From: Allosphingosinicella vermicomposti
GTDB lineage: Bacteria; Pseudomonadota; Alphaproteobacteria; Sphingomonadales; Sphingomonadaceae
Direction: 5' to 3'
NCBI RefSeq assembly: GCF_003012815.1
Contig: NZ_PXYJ01000001.1
Span: 186,001 to 250,000, forward strand
DNA: 64,000 bases
The position numbers were made by a program, and so were the translations under genes. Under the pieces are notes generated by a model. That model ran no database searches and was not told where the DNA came from. It saw only the letters and a program-made list of their open reading frames with translations. Shown piece after piece: positions 40,759-50,419 of the stretch (position 1 is the stretch's first letter; every line of letters begins with the position of its first letter).

Positions 40759-40839
40759 CGTCACCCCGGCGAAAGCCGGGGTCTCTGGACAACAATCCGC
40801 CTCTTCCGTGAAGAGATTCCGGCTTTCGCCGGAATGACG
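40759..40839. repeat. Intergenic palindromic repeat, family A (copy 6)
   Basis: CGTCACCCCGGCGAAAGCCG and GGCTTTCGCCGGAATGACG arms lie between the converging metH and alkaline phosphatase genes. Confidence 0.88.
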
Positions 40840-40851
40840 TGATTGTGGCTG

Positions 40852-42462
40852 CTACTGGCAGTTCGTCCCGTCGCCCGGCACGATGTCCAAGCACTTTCCG
40901 TCAATCTCGCCTTGCGGGACATTCAATCCGATGAGGCTCGCGAGGGTGGGCAGGATGTCCACGGTCATCGCGCTTTCCTGACGATTGTCCGGCGCCACGC
41001 CCGAACGCCAGAAGAGGATCGGGACCATGCGGTCATAATCGTGGATCGTGCCGTGCGTAGCCACGATGCCGGGGCGGGGGTTGGCGATCGTGGTGATGTT
41101 GCGCTTCAGCGCGACGAGGAGGTCGCCGGAACGCTCCGGATCGAACGAGGCGCGGAACTTGTCGAGCGTTGTCCATTGTTCCGGGCGCGTCGTCGGCAAC
41201 GGATGCGCGGCAACTTCGGCGGCGGTGTAAACGGCCTCCACCTGCGGATGCGCGGCGATGAGCTGCTTGCCCAGCGCGATCACCTCCGCGTGGCGGCCTT
41301 CAGGCACGCCCGCCGCGACGTGATATTCCCCGGCCAGCACATCGCCCGACAAGCCGAGGCGGCGGCCGATTTCGGTGCCGATCGCATCGGGGGAGATGCT
41401 TTGCGCCATGCGGGCGGCGTCCGCGATGCCCTGTTCGCGCGCTCGCTCCGGCGCGTCGGCACCGCCATGATCGGCAGTCAGGACCACCGCATAATCGACG
41501 CCCGATTTGTCGAGCAGGCTGAAAAAGCCCGCGAGATCGGCGTCGAGCGAGGCGATTTGCAAGCACATTTCCATACCGTCCGTGCCGAAGCCGTGGCCGA
41601 CATAGTCCGTGGCGGCGAGGCTGACGGCGAGAAGGTCGGTATGGCCGCCCTTCCCCAGCTGCATCTGCTGGAAGAGCGCGCCCGCCATGGCGAGGGTCGC
41701 GCCGTCCAGTTCCGGCGAACGGGTGAAGGCGGATGCGTCCCCGGCTTCGCGGGCGAAGCGTCCGGTGCCGACCGTCATCGTGCCGACGGTGACGGGTTTG
41801 TCCTTGCCCGCGCAGAAAGCGGGCGGGGTGAGTGGCGCGCGGGGCTGTGCGAGGGCTTGGGCGACCACTCCGTTAACCTGCGCGACGACCGGGGCGGGCG
41901 TAGTGACAAGATCGGATACGAATGTGTTCGATTTCCAATACCAGCGCTGGTCGGGGCCATGGCCGCCCATCATGATCGCCGAGCGGTCCTTGCCCGCGAC
42001 TGCGACGATACGCGCGGCGGGATCGGCCCTTTTCATCCGGTCGCCCATGGCAGGCACTTTCAGGTGATAGGGGGAGACGGTGTAAGCGCGCGACGTGCTG
42101 CCGGGCACCCGCTCATCTTCCGCGCAATAAACGTCCTTGTCTTCGCGCGGAGCCTTGCGGTCGTACCAGGCATTGGCGACGATCCCGGTGCGGGCGGGGT
42201 GCGAGCCGGTGAGGATCGTCGAATGACCGGGGCAGGTTTCGGTCGCGGCATGGGCCTGATAGCCGTTGGCGAAAGCGACGCCGTCCGCAAGGCGCTTCAG
42301 GCCGCCGGTGAAATGCGGACGGTAACGGTTGAACAGGACGGTCGAAAATTGATCGACTGAGATCGCGACGATCAGCTGCGGCTTCTTCGGTGCTTCTTGT
42401 GCGAAAGCGGGCGCGGAGAGGGCGGTGGCGGCCAAGGCCGCGGCGGCGAACAGGAACTTCAT
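40852..42462 (-). CDS. Secreted alkaline phosphatase of the PafA/SPAP type
   Basis: The 536-residue protein has a signal peptide of about 21 residues (ending AFAQ) and then the family pattern. VAISVDQF gives the metal-binding Asp (D37). TETCPGHSTILTG carries the Thr nucleophile, T76 by analogy with the Sphingomonas enzyme. LTADHGGADAPE and IVATHGTIHDYDRMVPI give further metal ligands. It would release phosphate from monoesters in the periplasm or outside. GGGGGA precedes tandem ATGs at 42465 and 42462; the second has the better spacing. No Pho box was recognised upstream. Confidence 0.9.
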   Translation of the reverse strand: MKFLFAAAALAATALSAPAFAQEAPKKPQLIVAISVDQFSTVLFNRYRPHFTGGLKRLADGVAFANGYQAHAATETCPGHSTILTGSHPARTGIVANAWYDRKAPREDKDVYCAEDERVPGSTSRAYTVSPYHLKVPAMGDRMKRADPAARIVAVAGKDRSAIMMGGHGPDQRWYWKSNTFVSDLVTTPAPVVAQVNGVVAQALAQPRAPLTPPAFCAGKDKPVTVGTMTVGTGRFAREAGDASAFTRSPELDGATLAMAGALFQQMQLGKGGHTDLLAVSLAATDYVGHGFGTDGMEMCLQIASLDADLAGFFSLLDKSGVDYAVVLTADHGGADAPERAREQGIADAARMAQSISPDAIGTEIGRRLGLSGDVLAGEYHVAAGVPEGRHAEVIALGKQLIAAHPQVEAVYTAAEVAAHPLPTTRPEQWTTLDKFRASFDPERSGDLLVALKRNITTIANPRPGIVATHGTIHDYDRMVPILFWRSGVAPDNRQESAMTVDILPTLASLIGLNVPQGEIDGKCLDIVPGDGTNCQ

Positions 42463-42530
42463 CATTTCCCCCGAGGGTAGCGGTTTCGTTCCCATGCTAT
42501 ACAAGCGCCCGGAATCAACAAGGAGCTTCG

Positions 42531-44585
42531 ATGCCCGCTGTTCTTTGCAGATTGATGATGGCCGCCTTGATGCTGCTTGGCCTTCAGGCGCCGGCCCTGG
42601 CGCAGCAAGCCGGCGGCAAGAATATCGCCGTTTCTTTGCTCACTGGCGCCAAAAAGGTTCCGGCGGGCGGCGCCATTCCCATCGCCTTCATGATGAAGCC
42701 CAAGCCGACCTGGCACGGCTATTGGAAAAACCCCGGCGATGCGGGCGCGGAGGCGACGATTGCCTGGGATTTGCCGCCGGGCGTAAGCGTCGGCGATCTG
42801 CGCTATCCGCTGCCGGGGCGCCTGGTCGTGTCGGGCATCATGAATTATGTCTACGAGCATGATTATGCCCTGCTCGCCGAATTGAAGCTGGCGGGCGATG
42901 TGGCGCCGGGCACGCCCCTGCCCTTGAAAGCCAAGCTCGACTATCTCGCCTGCACGGACGAGATTTGCGTCCCGGAAAGCGCGGAATTGTCGGCGGAGAT
43001 CGTCGCGGGCGCGGCGGGCAATGCTGTGGTGCGGGATGCGCGCTTCGATGCGTTCGAGGCAGCGATGCCCAAGCCTTTGGGCGCGGACGGACGGTTCGTG
43101 GTCGAAAATGGCCGGGTGCGGATCGGCGTGCCGCTCCCCGCCGCCATGGTCGTTATCGATCCTTACTTCTTCCCGCTCGAATATGGCGCGCTTGACCATG
43201 GCGCCGTGCAGACGGTGAGCCGCAACGGCGACATGCTGATCGTCGAAACGCAGGCGGGCAGCAATGCGGCGGGCCTCGCCAAGATCGATGGCCTTTTGAA
43301 GATCGGCGAGGGACAGGGGTTGTCGCTGACCGCGACGCCCGGCACCGTGCCGCCCGCGGGCGATCCGATTGGAACCGCGGGCGCTGAAGGCGCGGGCGGG
43401 ATCGGCGTGATCCTCGCGGCCCTCGGGGGCGCCATCCTCGGCGGCCTCCTCCTCAACATCATGCCCTGCGTGTTTCCGATCCTGAGCCTCAAGGCCTTGA
43501 GCCTCGCCAAGGCGGGCGGCGACGAGATGGCGGCGCGGCGCGAGGCCTTGGCCTATACGGCGGGCGTGGTTCTGGTGTGCCTTGCGCTTGGCGGCGTCTT
43601 GCTCGGCCTTCGCGCGGGTGGCGCAGCGGTGGGCTGGGCCTTCCAGCTTCAGGATCCGCGCGTGATCCTGATCTTGCTGCTGCTGGTGACGGGTATCGCG
43701 CTCAACCTCGCCGGGCTTTTCGAACTTCCGGCGATCAGCGGCGGAAGTAAGCTGGCGAGCGCGGGCGGCGCACAGGGGGCGTTCTGGACGGGCGCACTCG
43801 CGGCCTTCGTCGCGACGCCCTGCACCGGGCCGTTCATGGGCGCGGCTTTGGGCGCGGCCCTGGTGCTTCCGACGGCGGCGGCGCTTGCCATCTTCGCGGG
43901 GCTGGGGCTTGGCCTGGCCCTGCCCTTCCTGCTGCTCGGCTTCCTGCCTGCCCTGCGGCGGCGCCTGCCCAAGCCCGGCGCGTGGATGGAGCGGCTTCGG
44001 CGTATCCTTTCCATTCCGATGTTCCTGACCGCGCTCGGCCTTGCCTGGATACTCGGGCGGCAAGCGGGCGTGGATGCCATGGCGCTTGGGATAGGCGCCG
44101 CCCTGCTCCTCGCCTTCGGCTTGTGGTGGGTCGGCATCCGGCAGGGGCGTCCCCGCGCCTGGCTGCCGCTGGCGCCTGCATTGGCTGCCGGGCTTGCCGC
44201 GATCCTGATCGTGCCGCTCGAAATGCCTGCACAGGCCAGGGTGCAGGGCGTGCTCCAGTCCGAACCGTTCAGCGAGGCGAAGCTCGCCGCGCTGCGCGGT
44301 GAGCAGAGGCCGGTCTTCGTCTATTTCACCGCCGATTGGTGCATCACCTGTAAGGTCAATGAAAAAGGCGTGTTGTCGCGAGCCGACGTGGCGCAAGGCT
44401 TTAAGTCGCGCAATATCGCGGTGCTCGTCGGAGACTGGACGCGCGGCGATGCGGCGATCGGCCGCTTCCTTGCCCAGCACGGCCGGTCGGGCGTGCCGCT
44501 TTATCTCTATTACGCGCCGGGGCGGGACGCGGAGATTCTGCCGCAGATTTTGACGGTCGGAGATATGGCGGCGCTCGGGCGCTAA
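42531..44585 (+). CDS. DsbD/ScsB-like thiol-disulfide transporter
   Basis: The 684-residue protein has three parts. First comes a signal peptide (ending ALAQ) and a periplasmic N-domain with a Cys pair in YLACTDEICVPES. Then come eight membrane helices with NIMPCVFPILSLK and ATPCTGPFMGAALG, whose cysteines carry electrons across the membrane. Last is a C-terminal thioredoxin-like domain with ADWCITC (C604 and C607). It moves reducing power from cytosolic thioredoxin to periplasmic partners. The N-domain is longer than in E. coli DsbD and resembles ScsB-type proteins. AAGGAG precedes the ATG. Confidence 0.9.
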   Translation: MPAVLCRLMMAALMLLGLQAPALAQQAGGKNIAVSLLTGAKKVPAGGAIPIAFMMKPKPTWHGYWKNPGDAGAEATIAWDLPPGVSVGDLRYPLPGRLVVSGIMNYVYEHDYALLAELKLAGDVAPGTPLPLKAKLDYLACTDEICVPESAELSAEIVAGAAGNAVVRDARFDAFEAAMPKPLGADGRFVVENGRVRIGVPLPAAMVVIDPYFFPLEYGALDHGAVQTVSRNGDMLIVETQAGSNAAGLAKIDGLLKIGEGQGLSLTATPGTVPPAGDPIGTAGAEGAGGIGVILAALGGAILGGLLLNIMPCVFPILSLKALSLAKAGGDEMAARREALAYTAGVVLVCLALGGVLLGLRAGGAAVGWAFQLQDPRVILILLLLVTGIALNLAGLFELPAISGGSKLASAGGAQGAFWTGALAAFVATPCTGPFMGAALGAALVLPTAAALAIFAGLGLGLALPFLLLGFLPALRRRLPKPGAWMERLRRILSIPMFLTALGLAWILGRQAGVDAMALGIGAALLLAFGLWWVGIRQGRPRAWLPLAPALAAGLAAILIVPLEMPAQARVQGVLQSEPFSEAKLAALRGEQRPVFVYFTADWCITCKVNEKGVLSRADVAQGFKSRNIAVLVGDWTRGDAAIGRFLAQHGRSGVPLYLYYAPGRDAEILPQILTVGDMAALGR

Positions 44586-44594
44586 GACTGAATT

Positions 44595-44680
44595 CGTCAT
44601 GCGAGCGGAGCGAAGCAATCCGGCGGTGCGGTATCGAGCCGCCAAATGGATTGCCTCGTCGCAGTTTCCTCGCAATGACG
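44595..44680. repeat. Intergenic palindromic repeat, family D (copy 2)
   Basis: CGTCATGCGAGCGGAGCGAAGCAATCC-type left arm (positions 44595-44621) and a right arm GGATTGCCTCGTCGC...CTCGCAATGACG lie between converging genes. Confidence 0.82.
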
Positions 44681-44687
44681 ATCCGGA

Positions 44688-46331
44688 TTACTTCCGCTCC
44701 CAGACCTTTTTCCCCGCGACCCAGGTTTCGAGAACCTTGGTATCGCGGATTTGGGCGGGGGTGATCTCCCCGAACAGGTTGCGGTCGATGAAGAGGAAGT
44801 CGGCCATGCGCCCCGGCTCCAGCGTGCCGAGGCGGTCTTCGGCGAAGCTCGCATGGGCCGCGCCGCGGGTGAAAGCGTTGAACGCTTCGATCATGCTGAT
44901 CTTTTGCTGCGGAAGCCAGCCGCCCGGCGGGTTGCCGGTCGCGTCTTCACGGCTGACCGCTGCGGCAAGGCCCGCGAACGGGTTGGGCGATTCCACCGGA
45001 AAATCGGATCCGAAGGCGAGTGGCACCTTGTTGTCGAGCATGGAGCGCCAGGCATAAGCGCCGCCCAGACGATCGAGGCCCATGCGCGCTTCGGCCATCT
45101 TCCAATCCGACGTTTCATGGACAGGTTGCATGGAGGCGATCACGCCGTTGCGCGCGAAGCGGGTGAGGTCGGCGGGATCGACGATCTGCGCATGTTCGAT
45201 GCGCCAGCGACGGTCGCCCTTATAGGTTTCCGAAAGCTCTTCGATCGCGGAGAGAAGCTGGGCGTTGGCCGCGTCGCCAATCGCGTGGACCGCAACCTGG
45301 AAGCCGTCCATCGCGGCGCGGCTCATCAGATTCTTGAGCTGAGCGTCGTTGAGGAAGCCCAGGCCCTTCTGGCCCGGCGCGTCGCGATAATCGTGCTTGA
45401 GCCATGCGCCGCGCGAACCCAGCGCGCCGTCGCTGTAGAGCTTTACGCCGACCATGCGGAGCTTGTTGTTGTAGAGCCAGGGCGTCGGGCCGGTGCCCGC
45501 AACCGCGATCAGGGGTTCGATGCCCGCGCTATAGGAGAGGACGCGTACGTCGAGTGCGCCCCGGTCCGCCGCGCGGCGGATGGTCAGCCAGTCCTCGGCG
45601 CTCGTGCCCATGTCGGCGACGCTGGTGAGGCCGAGGGAGAGCATGACCTCCTGCGCTTTCAGCAGCGCATTGTCGTTGACGCGCGGAAGCGGCGGCGGGA
45701 CGACGCGCTCGACGAGCGGCATGGCGCCATCGATGAAAACGCCGACGGGCTGCTTGCCCGCCATTTCGATCCGGCCATCGGCGGGCGACTTGGTTTGCGC
45801 GGTGATGCCCGCTTCCTTCATGGCGAGCGTGTTGGCCCAACCGGCATGGCCATCGACGCGGCGAAGCCAGACCGGACGGTTCGCGACGACGGCGTCGATC
45901 TCGGCGGCGGTCGGGAAGCGACCGAGGCCCCACGTCTCCTGGTTCCAGCCATGGCCGACGATCCAGCGCGGGGAGGGGTTGGCGGCGGCAAAGGCCGCGA
46001 TCTTCGCCTGCGCTTCGGCCAGGGATTTCGTGTCGCTGAGGTCGAGGGATAGGACGAGATGACCCAGGCCCATCAGATGGCCGTGGCCGTCGATCAGCCC
46101 CGGAATGACAACGCGGCCCTTGCCGTCCGTCAGGAAATCGGTGCGCGGGCGCTTGTCCTTCTTGTCGAGCAGCTTCTCGACCTTGCCCTCGTCATCGACG
46201 ACGATGCCGGTGAAGCGGACGAGTTCGCCCTTCTGGTTGAGCGTATAGCCGTTTACATTGTCGACCAACACGTCGGCAGCCGCGCCCTGCGCCACAGCGA
46301 GGGCGGCGAAGCCCGCAATCCATTTCTTCAT
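44688..46331 (-). CDS. Secreted amidohydrolase, YtcJ-like (Amidohydro_3 family)
   Basis: The 547-residue protein has a signal peptide of about 19 residues and the amidohydrolase-3 layout. It shows PGLIDGHGHLMGLG with the HxH metal pair, a central LRMVGVKLYSDGALGSRGAWL with the carboxylated Lys, VHAIGD, WRIEHAQIVD, and FGSDFPVESPNPF with the catalytic Asp. The substrate of this family is usually unknown. The start at 46331 overlaps the stop of the dehydrogenase gene (ATGA), so they form one unit. Confidence 0.88.
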   Translation of the reverse strand: MKKWIAGFAALAVAQGAAADVLVDNVNGYTLNQKGELVRFTGIVVDDEGKVEKLLDKKDKRPRTDFLTDGKGRVVIPGLIDGHGHLMGLGHLVLSLDLSDTKSLAEAQAKIAAFAAANPSPRWIVGHGWNQETWGLGRFPTAAEIDAVVANRPVWLRRVDGHAGWANTLAMKEAGITAQTKSPADGRIEMAGKQPVGVFIDGAMPLVERVVPPPLPRVNDNALLKAQEVMLSLGLTSVADMGTSAEDWLTIRRAADRGALDVRVLSYSAGIEPLIAVAGTGPTPWLYNNKLRMVGVKLYSDGALGSRGAWLKHDYRDAPGQKGLGFLNDAQLKNLMSRAAMDGFQVAVHAIGDAANAQLLSAIEELSETYKGDRRWRIEHAQIVDPADLTRFARNGVIASMQPVHETSDWKMAEARMGLDRLGGAYAWRSMLDNKVPLAFGSDFPVESPNPFAGLAAAVSREDATGNPPGGWLPQQKISMIEAFNAFTRGAAHASFAEDRLGTLEPGRMADFLFIDRNLFGEITPAQIRDTKVLETWVAGKKVWERK

Positions 46332-47197
46332 TTGCCGGTGAGCCTTCTGATGAGCGATGACGTGTCCTGACGGCTGCCGCCCATGGCGACGATATCCGCG
46401 TAAAATTGGTCGAGAAGCGCAGTCACGGGGAGCTTCGCGCCGTTGCGCCGCGCCTCGTCGAGCGTGAGACCCAGATCCTTGCGCATCCATTCGACGGCGA
46501 AGCCGAAGTCGAACGAACCTTCGCTCATCGTCTTCCAGCGATTGACCATCTGCCAGCTTTGCGCGGAGCCGCCGGAAATGGCGTCGAGCACCTTGTCGGT
46601 ATCGAGCCCCGCTTCGGTCGCGAAATGTAGGGATTCGGCGACGCCCTGAACGGCGTTGGCGATGGCGATCTGATTGGCCATCTTGGTTAGCTGGCCGTGG
46701 CCGTCCGGGCCGATATGGACGATGCGGGCGCCATAAGCGCGCATGATGGGTTCGGCCGAGGCGAAGGCGATTTCGGTGCCGCCGCACATGATGGCGAGCT
46801 GGCCATTTTCCGCCCCGGCCTGGCCGCCCGAAACGGGTGCGTCGAGGCACAGGATGTCGCGTGCGCGCCCTTCCTCCGCAAGATGGCGGGCGATGCGGGC
46901 GGACACGGTGGTGTGATCGATGAAGAGCGTGCCGGGCCGCATGTTGCGGAAGGCGCCGTCCGCCCCCAGCGTCACTTCCTCCAGATCCTTGTCCGCGCCG
47001 ACACAGGAAATGACGACATCCGCATTGCCCGCCGCAGCGGCCGGGGTCGGCGCATGGCTTCCGCCATGTTCGGCGACCCACGCCCGCGCCTTTTCGGCGG
47101 TGCGGTTGTAGACGGTGACATGATGCCCGGCGGCGATGAGATGCCGCGCCATCGGGGCGCCCATCACGCCCAGCCCAAGATATGCGATCCGTGCCAT
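46328..47197 (-). CDS. NAD(P)-dependent beta-hydroxyacid dehydrogenase (3-hydroxyisobutyrate dehydrogenase-like)
   Basis: The 289-residue protein has a Rossmann start MARIAYLGLGVMGAPMARHL, the substrate loop APVSGGQAGAENGQLAIMCGG and the catalytic Lys in GQLTKMANQ, all hallmarks of the HIBADH/GarR family. The substrate could be 3-hydroxyisobutyrate, tartronate semialdehyde or a related acid. It is translated with the amidohydrolase downstream through an ATGA overlap. Confidence 0.9.
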   Translation of the reverse strand: MARIAYLGLGVMGAPMARHLIAAGHHVTVYNRTAEKARAWVAEHGGSHAPTPAAAAGNADVVISCVGADKDLEEVTLGADGAFRNMRPGTLFIDHTTVSARIARHLAEEGRARDILCLDAPVSGGQAGAENGQLAIMCGGTEIAFASAEPIMRAYGARIVHIGPDGHGQLTKMANQIAIANAVQGVAESLHFATEAGLDTDKVLDAISGGSAQSWQMVNRWKTMSEGSFDFGFAVEWMRKDLGLTLDEARRNGAKLPVTALLDQFYADIVAMGGSRQDTSSLIRRLTGK

Positions 47198-47247
47198 GAT
47201 TGGCTTCGATAGGGGAGGTTTGGGCGCAGTGCTAGATGCCATTCCGG

Positions 47248-47333
47248 TCGTCATGCTGAACTTGATCCAGCATCCATGGCGGCGAGTGACGTGCGGCCGG
47301 AAGGATGGACCCTGAAACAAGTTCAGGGTGACG
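47248..47333. repeat. Intergenic palindromic repeat, family C (copy 2)
   Basis: Arms GTCATGCTGAACTTGATCCA and CCTGAAACAAGTTCAGGGTG match copy 1 at 16267-16351. It lies between divergently transcribed genes. Confidence 0.85.
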
Positions 47334-47397
47334 GTTGGAGGGGGTGACGATGCGGCAGGATGGACGGCCTCGCTCTTCCCGCCTACAGCTTCGCGCC

Positions 47398-48627
47398 ATG
47401 GCCAGCTTCGTGAACCGTCAGGACTTCCCCGTTTCTATCGCCGATGTCGAGGCGGCTGCGGAGCGCATTGCGGGCGCTGTGGTGCGCACGCCGACCTTGC
47501 TATCGAAAACGCTGTCCGAGGTGACGGGCGCGACCGTCTATGTGAAGTTCGAGAACCTGCAATTCACCGCCGCCTATAAGGAGCGCGGTGCCCTCAACAA
47601 GCTGCTGACGATGGGCGAAACGCAGGGTGTCATTGCGGCATCGGCCGGCAATCATGCGCAGGGCCTGGCCTATCACGCCAAAAGGCTCGGCATTCCGGCG
47701 ACCATCGTTATGCCGAAGTCGACGCCGACGGTGAAGGTCATGCAGACCGAAGGGCATGGTGCCACCGTGGTGCTGCATGGCGAGTTGTTCGATGAGGCTT
47801 ATGCGCATGCGCTGCAGCTTGCCGAAGAACGCGGCCTGACCTTCGTCCATCCCTTCGACGATCCGGCGATCATTGCGGGGCAGGGGACGGTGGCACTTGA
47901 AATGCTGACCGACGCGCCGGACATCGACACGCTCGTGGTGCAGGTTGGCGGCGGCGGCCTGATTGCAGGTATGGGCGTCGTGGCCAAAACGATGCGGCCG
48001 GATATCGAAGTGGTCGGTGTTCAGGCCGAGCTTTACCCGTCCATGTATGCGTCGATGAGAAACGAGGAATTGCCATCGGGCGGGGACACGATCGCGGAAG
48101 GCATCGCGGTCAAGAAGCCGGGCGCGCTCACTTCCACAATCATCCGCGAAGTGGTGGATGACATGCTGATCGTTCCCGAACGCGACATCGAGACGGCGGT
48201 GAGCTTGCTCGTCCAGATCGAGAAGACCGTGGCGGAAGGGGCGGGCGCCACGGGCCTAGCGGCGCTGCTCACCCATGAGGAGCGCTTTGCGGGGAAGACG
48301 GTGGGCCTCATCCTGTCCGGCGGCAATATCGACCCGCGTTTGCTCGCCACGGTGCTGCTGCGCGACCTTGCCCGGCAGGGGCGCCTCGCGCGCCTGCGTA
48401 TCGAGCTACAGGATCGGCCCGGCGCGCTGTTCTCCGTCATCCGCATCTTTGAACAGCATCAGATCAATATCGTCGAAGTCTATCACCAGCGCATCTTCAC
48501 GCCGCTGCCGGCCAAGGACACGTTCATCGACATCGAATGCGAAGCGCGCGACGCGGCGCAGATGGCGAAACTGGGCGAGGCTTTAAAGGATGCCGGCTTC
48601 AACGTGCATCCTGTCGATATCCATTAG
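47398..48627 (+). CDS. ilvA: Threonine ammonia-lyase with one C-terminal ACT domain
   Basis: The 409-residue PLP enzyme has the cofactor lysine K61 in AAYKERGALNKLL, the substrate loop ASAGNHAQGLAYHA and the phosphate-binding VGGGGLIAGM. The last 75 residues form one ACT-like domain (RIELQDRPGALFSVIRIFEQ). It deaminates threonine to 2-oxobutyrate for isoleucine synthesis or catabolism. The domain set fits the short form with a single ACT domain, so its feedback behaviour cannot be inferred. ATG at 47398 was chosen; 47350 is possible. Confidence 0.9.
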   Translation: MASFVNRQDFPVSIADVEAAAERIAGAVVRTPTLLSKTLSEVTGATVYVKFENLQFTAAYKERGALNKLLTMGETQGVIAASAGNHAQGLAYHAKRLGIPATIVMPKSTPTVKVMQTEGHGATVVLHGELFDEAYAHALQLAEERGLTFVHPFDDPAIIAGQGTVALEMLTDAPDIDTLVVQVGGGGLIAGMGVVAKTMRPDIEVVGVQAELYPSMYASMRNEELPSGGDTIAEGIAVKKPGALTSTIIREVVDDMLIVPERDIETAVSLLVQIEKTVAEGAGATGLAALLTHEERFAGKTVGLILSGGNIDPRLLATVLLRDLARQGRLARLRIELQDRPGALFSVIRIFEQHQINIVEVYHQRIFTPLPAKDTFIDIECEARDAAQMAKLGEALKDAGFNVHPVDIH

Positions 48628-48634
48628 CCTACAT

Positions 48635-48722
48635 CGTCATTGCGAGCGAAGCGAGGCAATCCAGCGGCGCCCAAGATGGCCGCGAAGTGGATTGCTTCGT
48701 CGCTTTGCTCCTCGCAATGACG
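48635..48722. repeat. Intergenic palindromic repeat, family D (copy 3)
   Basis: CGTCATTGCGAGCGAAGCGA and its partner arm ending CTCGCAATGACG lie eight bases after the ilvA stop. Confidence 0.88.
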
Positions 48723-48846
48723 AGTGACTTTGAAAACAAAGGCTTATTGTGCCGCTGCGGTACGTCTGGACCAAGCTGCTCTTTTCTTGGGAGCCCGACG
48801 GGCGCATAGTTGTTCATTGAAATAGCAAAGGCAGGTTGGAGTCGCC

Positions 48847-49605
48847 GTGAGCGCCCCGTTTCGTTTCCCCCGCTTCTTCGTCACGACGCCCGCGCCGTGC
48901 CCCTATCTGCCGGGGAAGACGGAGCGCAAGGTGTTCACGGAACTGAGCGGTCCGCACGCGACGGAGTTGAACGACGCGCTCGGCCGGATCGGCTTTCGCC
49001 GCAGCCAGGGTGTCGCCTATCGCCCCTCCTGCATCGACTGTTCGGCCTGCGTATCGGTGCGCGTCGTCGCGGAAGAATTCACGCCCAATGCGACGCAGCG
49101 CAAGCTCATCCGCCGCCATGCCGACCTCGACGTCACCGCTTGCAAGCCGTGGACGACCGAAGAGCAATATGAATTGCTCGGCCGCTATTTGAAGGCGCGG
49201 CATCCGGCGGGCGGCATGGTCGGCATGGACGAAAGCGACTTTGCCGACATGGTGGAGCAAAGCCCGGTCAAGACCTTCCTCGTCGAATATCGCGAGCCTT
49301 CGGACGGCGACCGGCCGGGCAAGCTGGTTGGCGCCTGCCTCACCGACCAGCAGGGCGACGGGCTGTCGATGATCTACAGCTTCTTCGAAACGGACGATCC
49401 CGCGCGGCCGGGCCTTGGCACCTATATCATCCTCGACCACATTATGCGGGCGGGGCGTGCAAAGCTGCCCTACGTTTATCTCGGCTATTGGGTCTCCGAA
49501 GCGCGGCGCATGGCCTATAAGGCAAAGTTCAAGCCGCTGGAGCGGCTCGGTTCGGACGGCTGGCGCCGGTTCGAGCCCGACCAGCGGGAATTGCCGCTAG
49601 GCTGA
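48847..49605 (+). CDS. bpt: Aspartate/glutamate leucyltransferase Bpt (ATE1-like)
   Basis: The 252-residue protein has the N-terminal signature [17 protein letters not shown]. The conserved [20 protein letters not shown]-type cysteine motif (C-IDCSAC) follows, and then the GNAT-like C-terminal half with SMIYSFF and YVYLGYWV. Bpt transfers leucine to N-terminal Asp/Glu, marking proteins for the N-degron pathway (ClpS-ClpAP). The GTG or ATG near 48847 gives [10 protein letters not shown]. It ends five bases before the convergent Anbu gene. Confidence 0.93.
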   Translation: MSAPFRFPRFFVTTPAPCPYLPGKTERKVFTELSGPHATELNDALGRIGFRRSQGVAYRPSCIDCSACVSVRVVAEEFTPNATQRKLIRRHADLDVTACKPWTTEEQYELLGRYLKARHPAGGMVGMDESDFADMVEQSPVKTFLVEYREPSDGDRPGKLVGACLTDQQGDGLSMIYSFFETDDPARPGLGTYIILDHIMRAGRAKLPYVYLGYWVSEARRMAYKAKFKPLERLGSDGWRRFEPDQRELPLG

Positions 49606-49610
49606 GGGGC

Positions 49611-50360
49611 TCACCCTTCTGGCAGGAAGGGCGGATTGGGAATCGTCAGCGCGGCCTTTGCCAACGCCTTTGCCCATTCAAGCGACAGTTCGTTGAAATA
49701 GGTGTCGTCGGGCTGGATGCGGCGGGTGAGAACCGGCTGGCGATTGTCCTTCGGCATCACCATGAGATCGATCGGCCGGGCAACGCCTAAATTCGAGCGC
49801 ATGGTGGAATCGAAGGACAGAAAGGCGAGCTTCACCGCAAGCGGCAGGGGCGTCATGCAGTTGAGGCCGCGGTCGAGAATCGGTCGGCCATATTTCGTTT
49901 CGCCGATCTGGAAAAAGGGCGATTCCGGCTGGCATTCGATGAAATTGCCCGCCGAGTAGATGAGGAAGAGGCGCGGCGCTTCCGTACCCACCCGGCCGCC
50001 AAGGAGTAGTGAAACGCTGGTGCTGATGTCATGCGGCGCCAAAGCGGGGTCCATCGCATTGCGCACGACTTGCACGGCTTCGCCGACCAGATGTGCGGCG
50101 CGGAACATTGTCGGCACGGAGTCGAGGTGACGGATGCCGTCCGTCCCGTCATGACTTGGCAGGCCCTCATTGAGCAGGCCGATGACGGATTGCGTGACGG
50201 ACAGGCTGCCCGACGTGCATGCGAAGATCTGCCGGTCCGGCGCTTCCGCGAGCGTGTGGAGCTTCCGGTAGCAGGAAAAATTGTCGACGCCCGCATTGGT
50301 GCGCGTGTCGGCCATCATCACCAGCCCGGCGTCGAGCAGCATTCCAAGGCAATAGGTCAT
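49611..50360 (-). CDS. Anbu (BPH), proteasome-type peptidase
   Basis: The 249-residue protein begins MTYCLGMLLDAGLVMMADTRTNAGVDNF in outline; its core is the Ntn-hydrolase start, with Thr2 as the nucleophile after Met removal. Later segments SAGNFIECQPESPFFQIGE and the LAFLSFDSTMRSNLGVA region fit Anbu. The family forms helical or ring-like assemblies related to HslV and the proteasome. Its usual partners (a circularly permuted ATP-grasp protein, an alpha-E domain protein and a transglutaminase-like protein) are not next to it here. The start is ATG at 50360. Confidence 0.88.
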   Translation of the reverse strand: MTYCLGMLLDAGLVMMADTRTNAGVDNFSCYRKLHTLAEAPDRQIFACTSGSLSVTQSVIGLLNEGLPSHDGTDGIRHLDSVPTMFRAAHLVGEAVQVVRNAMDPALAPHDISTSVSLLLGGRVGTEAPRLFLIYSAGNFIECQPESPFFQIGETKYGRPILDRGLNCMTPLPLAVKLAFLSFDSTMRSNLGVARPIDLMVMPKDNRQPVLTRRIQPDDTYFNELSLEWAKALAKAALTIPNPPFLPEG

Positions 50361-50419
50361 CGCGGCTTTCTCCCGATTGGGAAAAAGCGAGGGCGGCGAT
50401 CCTGTTCCCGCTACCTTGT

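Noticed and set aside
42462-44675. Minus-strand open frame of 737 codons antisense to the DsbD-like gene
   Set aside because: Same reason: low-complexity Arg/Gly/Glu-rich shadow of a real gene.
46332-47081. Extended 797-codon reading frame of the amidohydrolase
   Set aside because: The upstream part lies antisense-frame within the dehydrogenase gene; the signal peptide begins at 46331.
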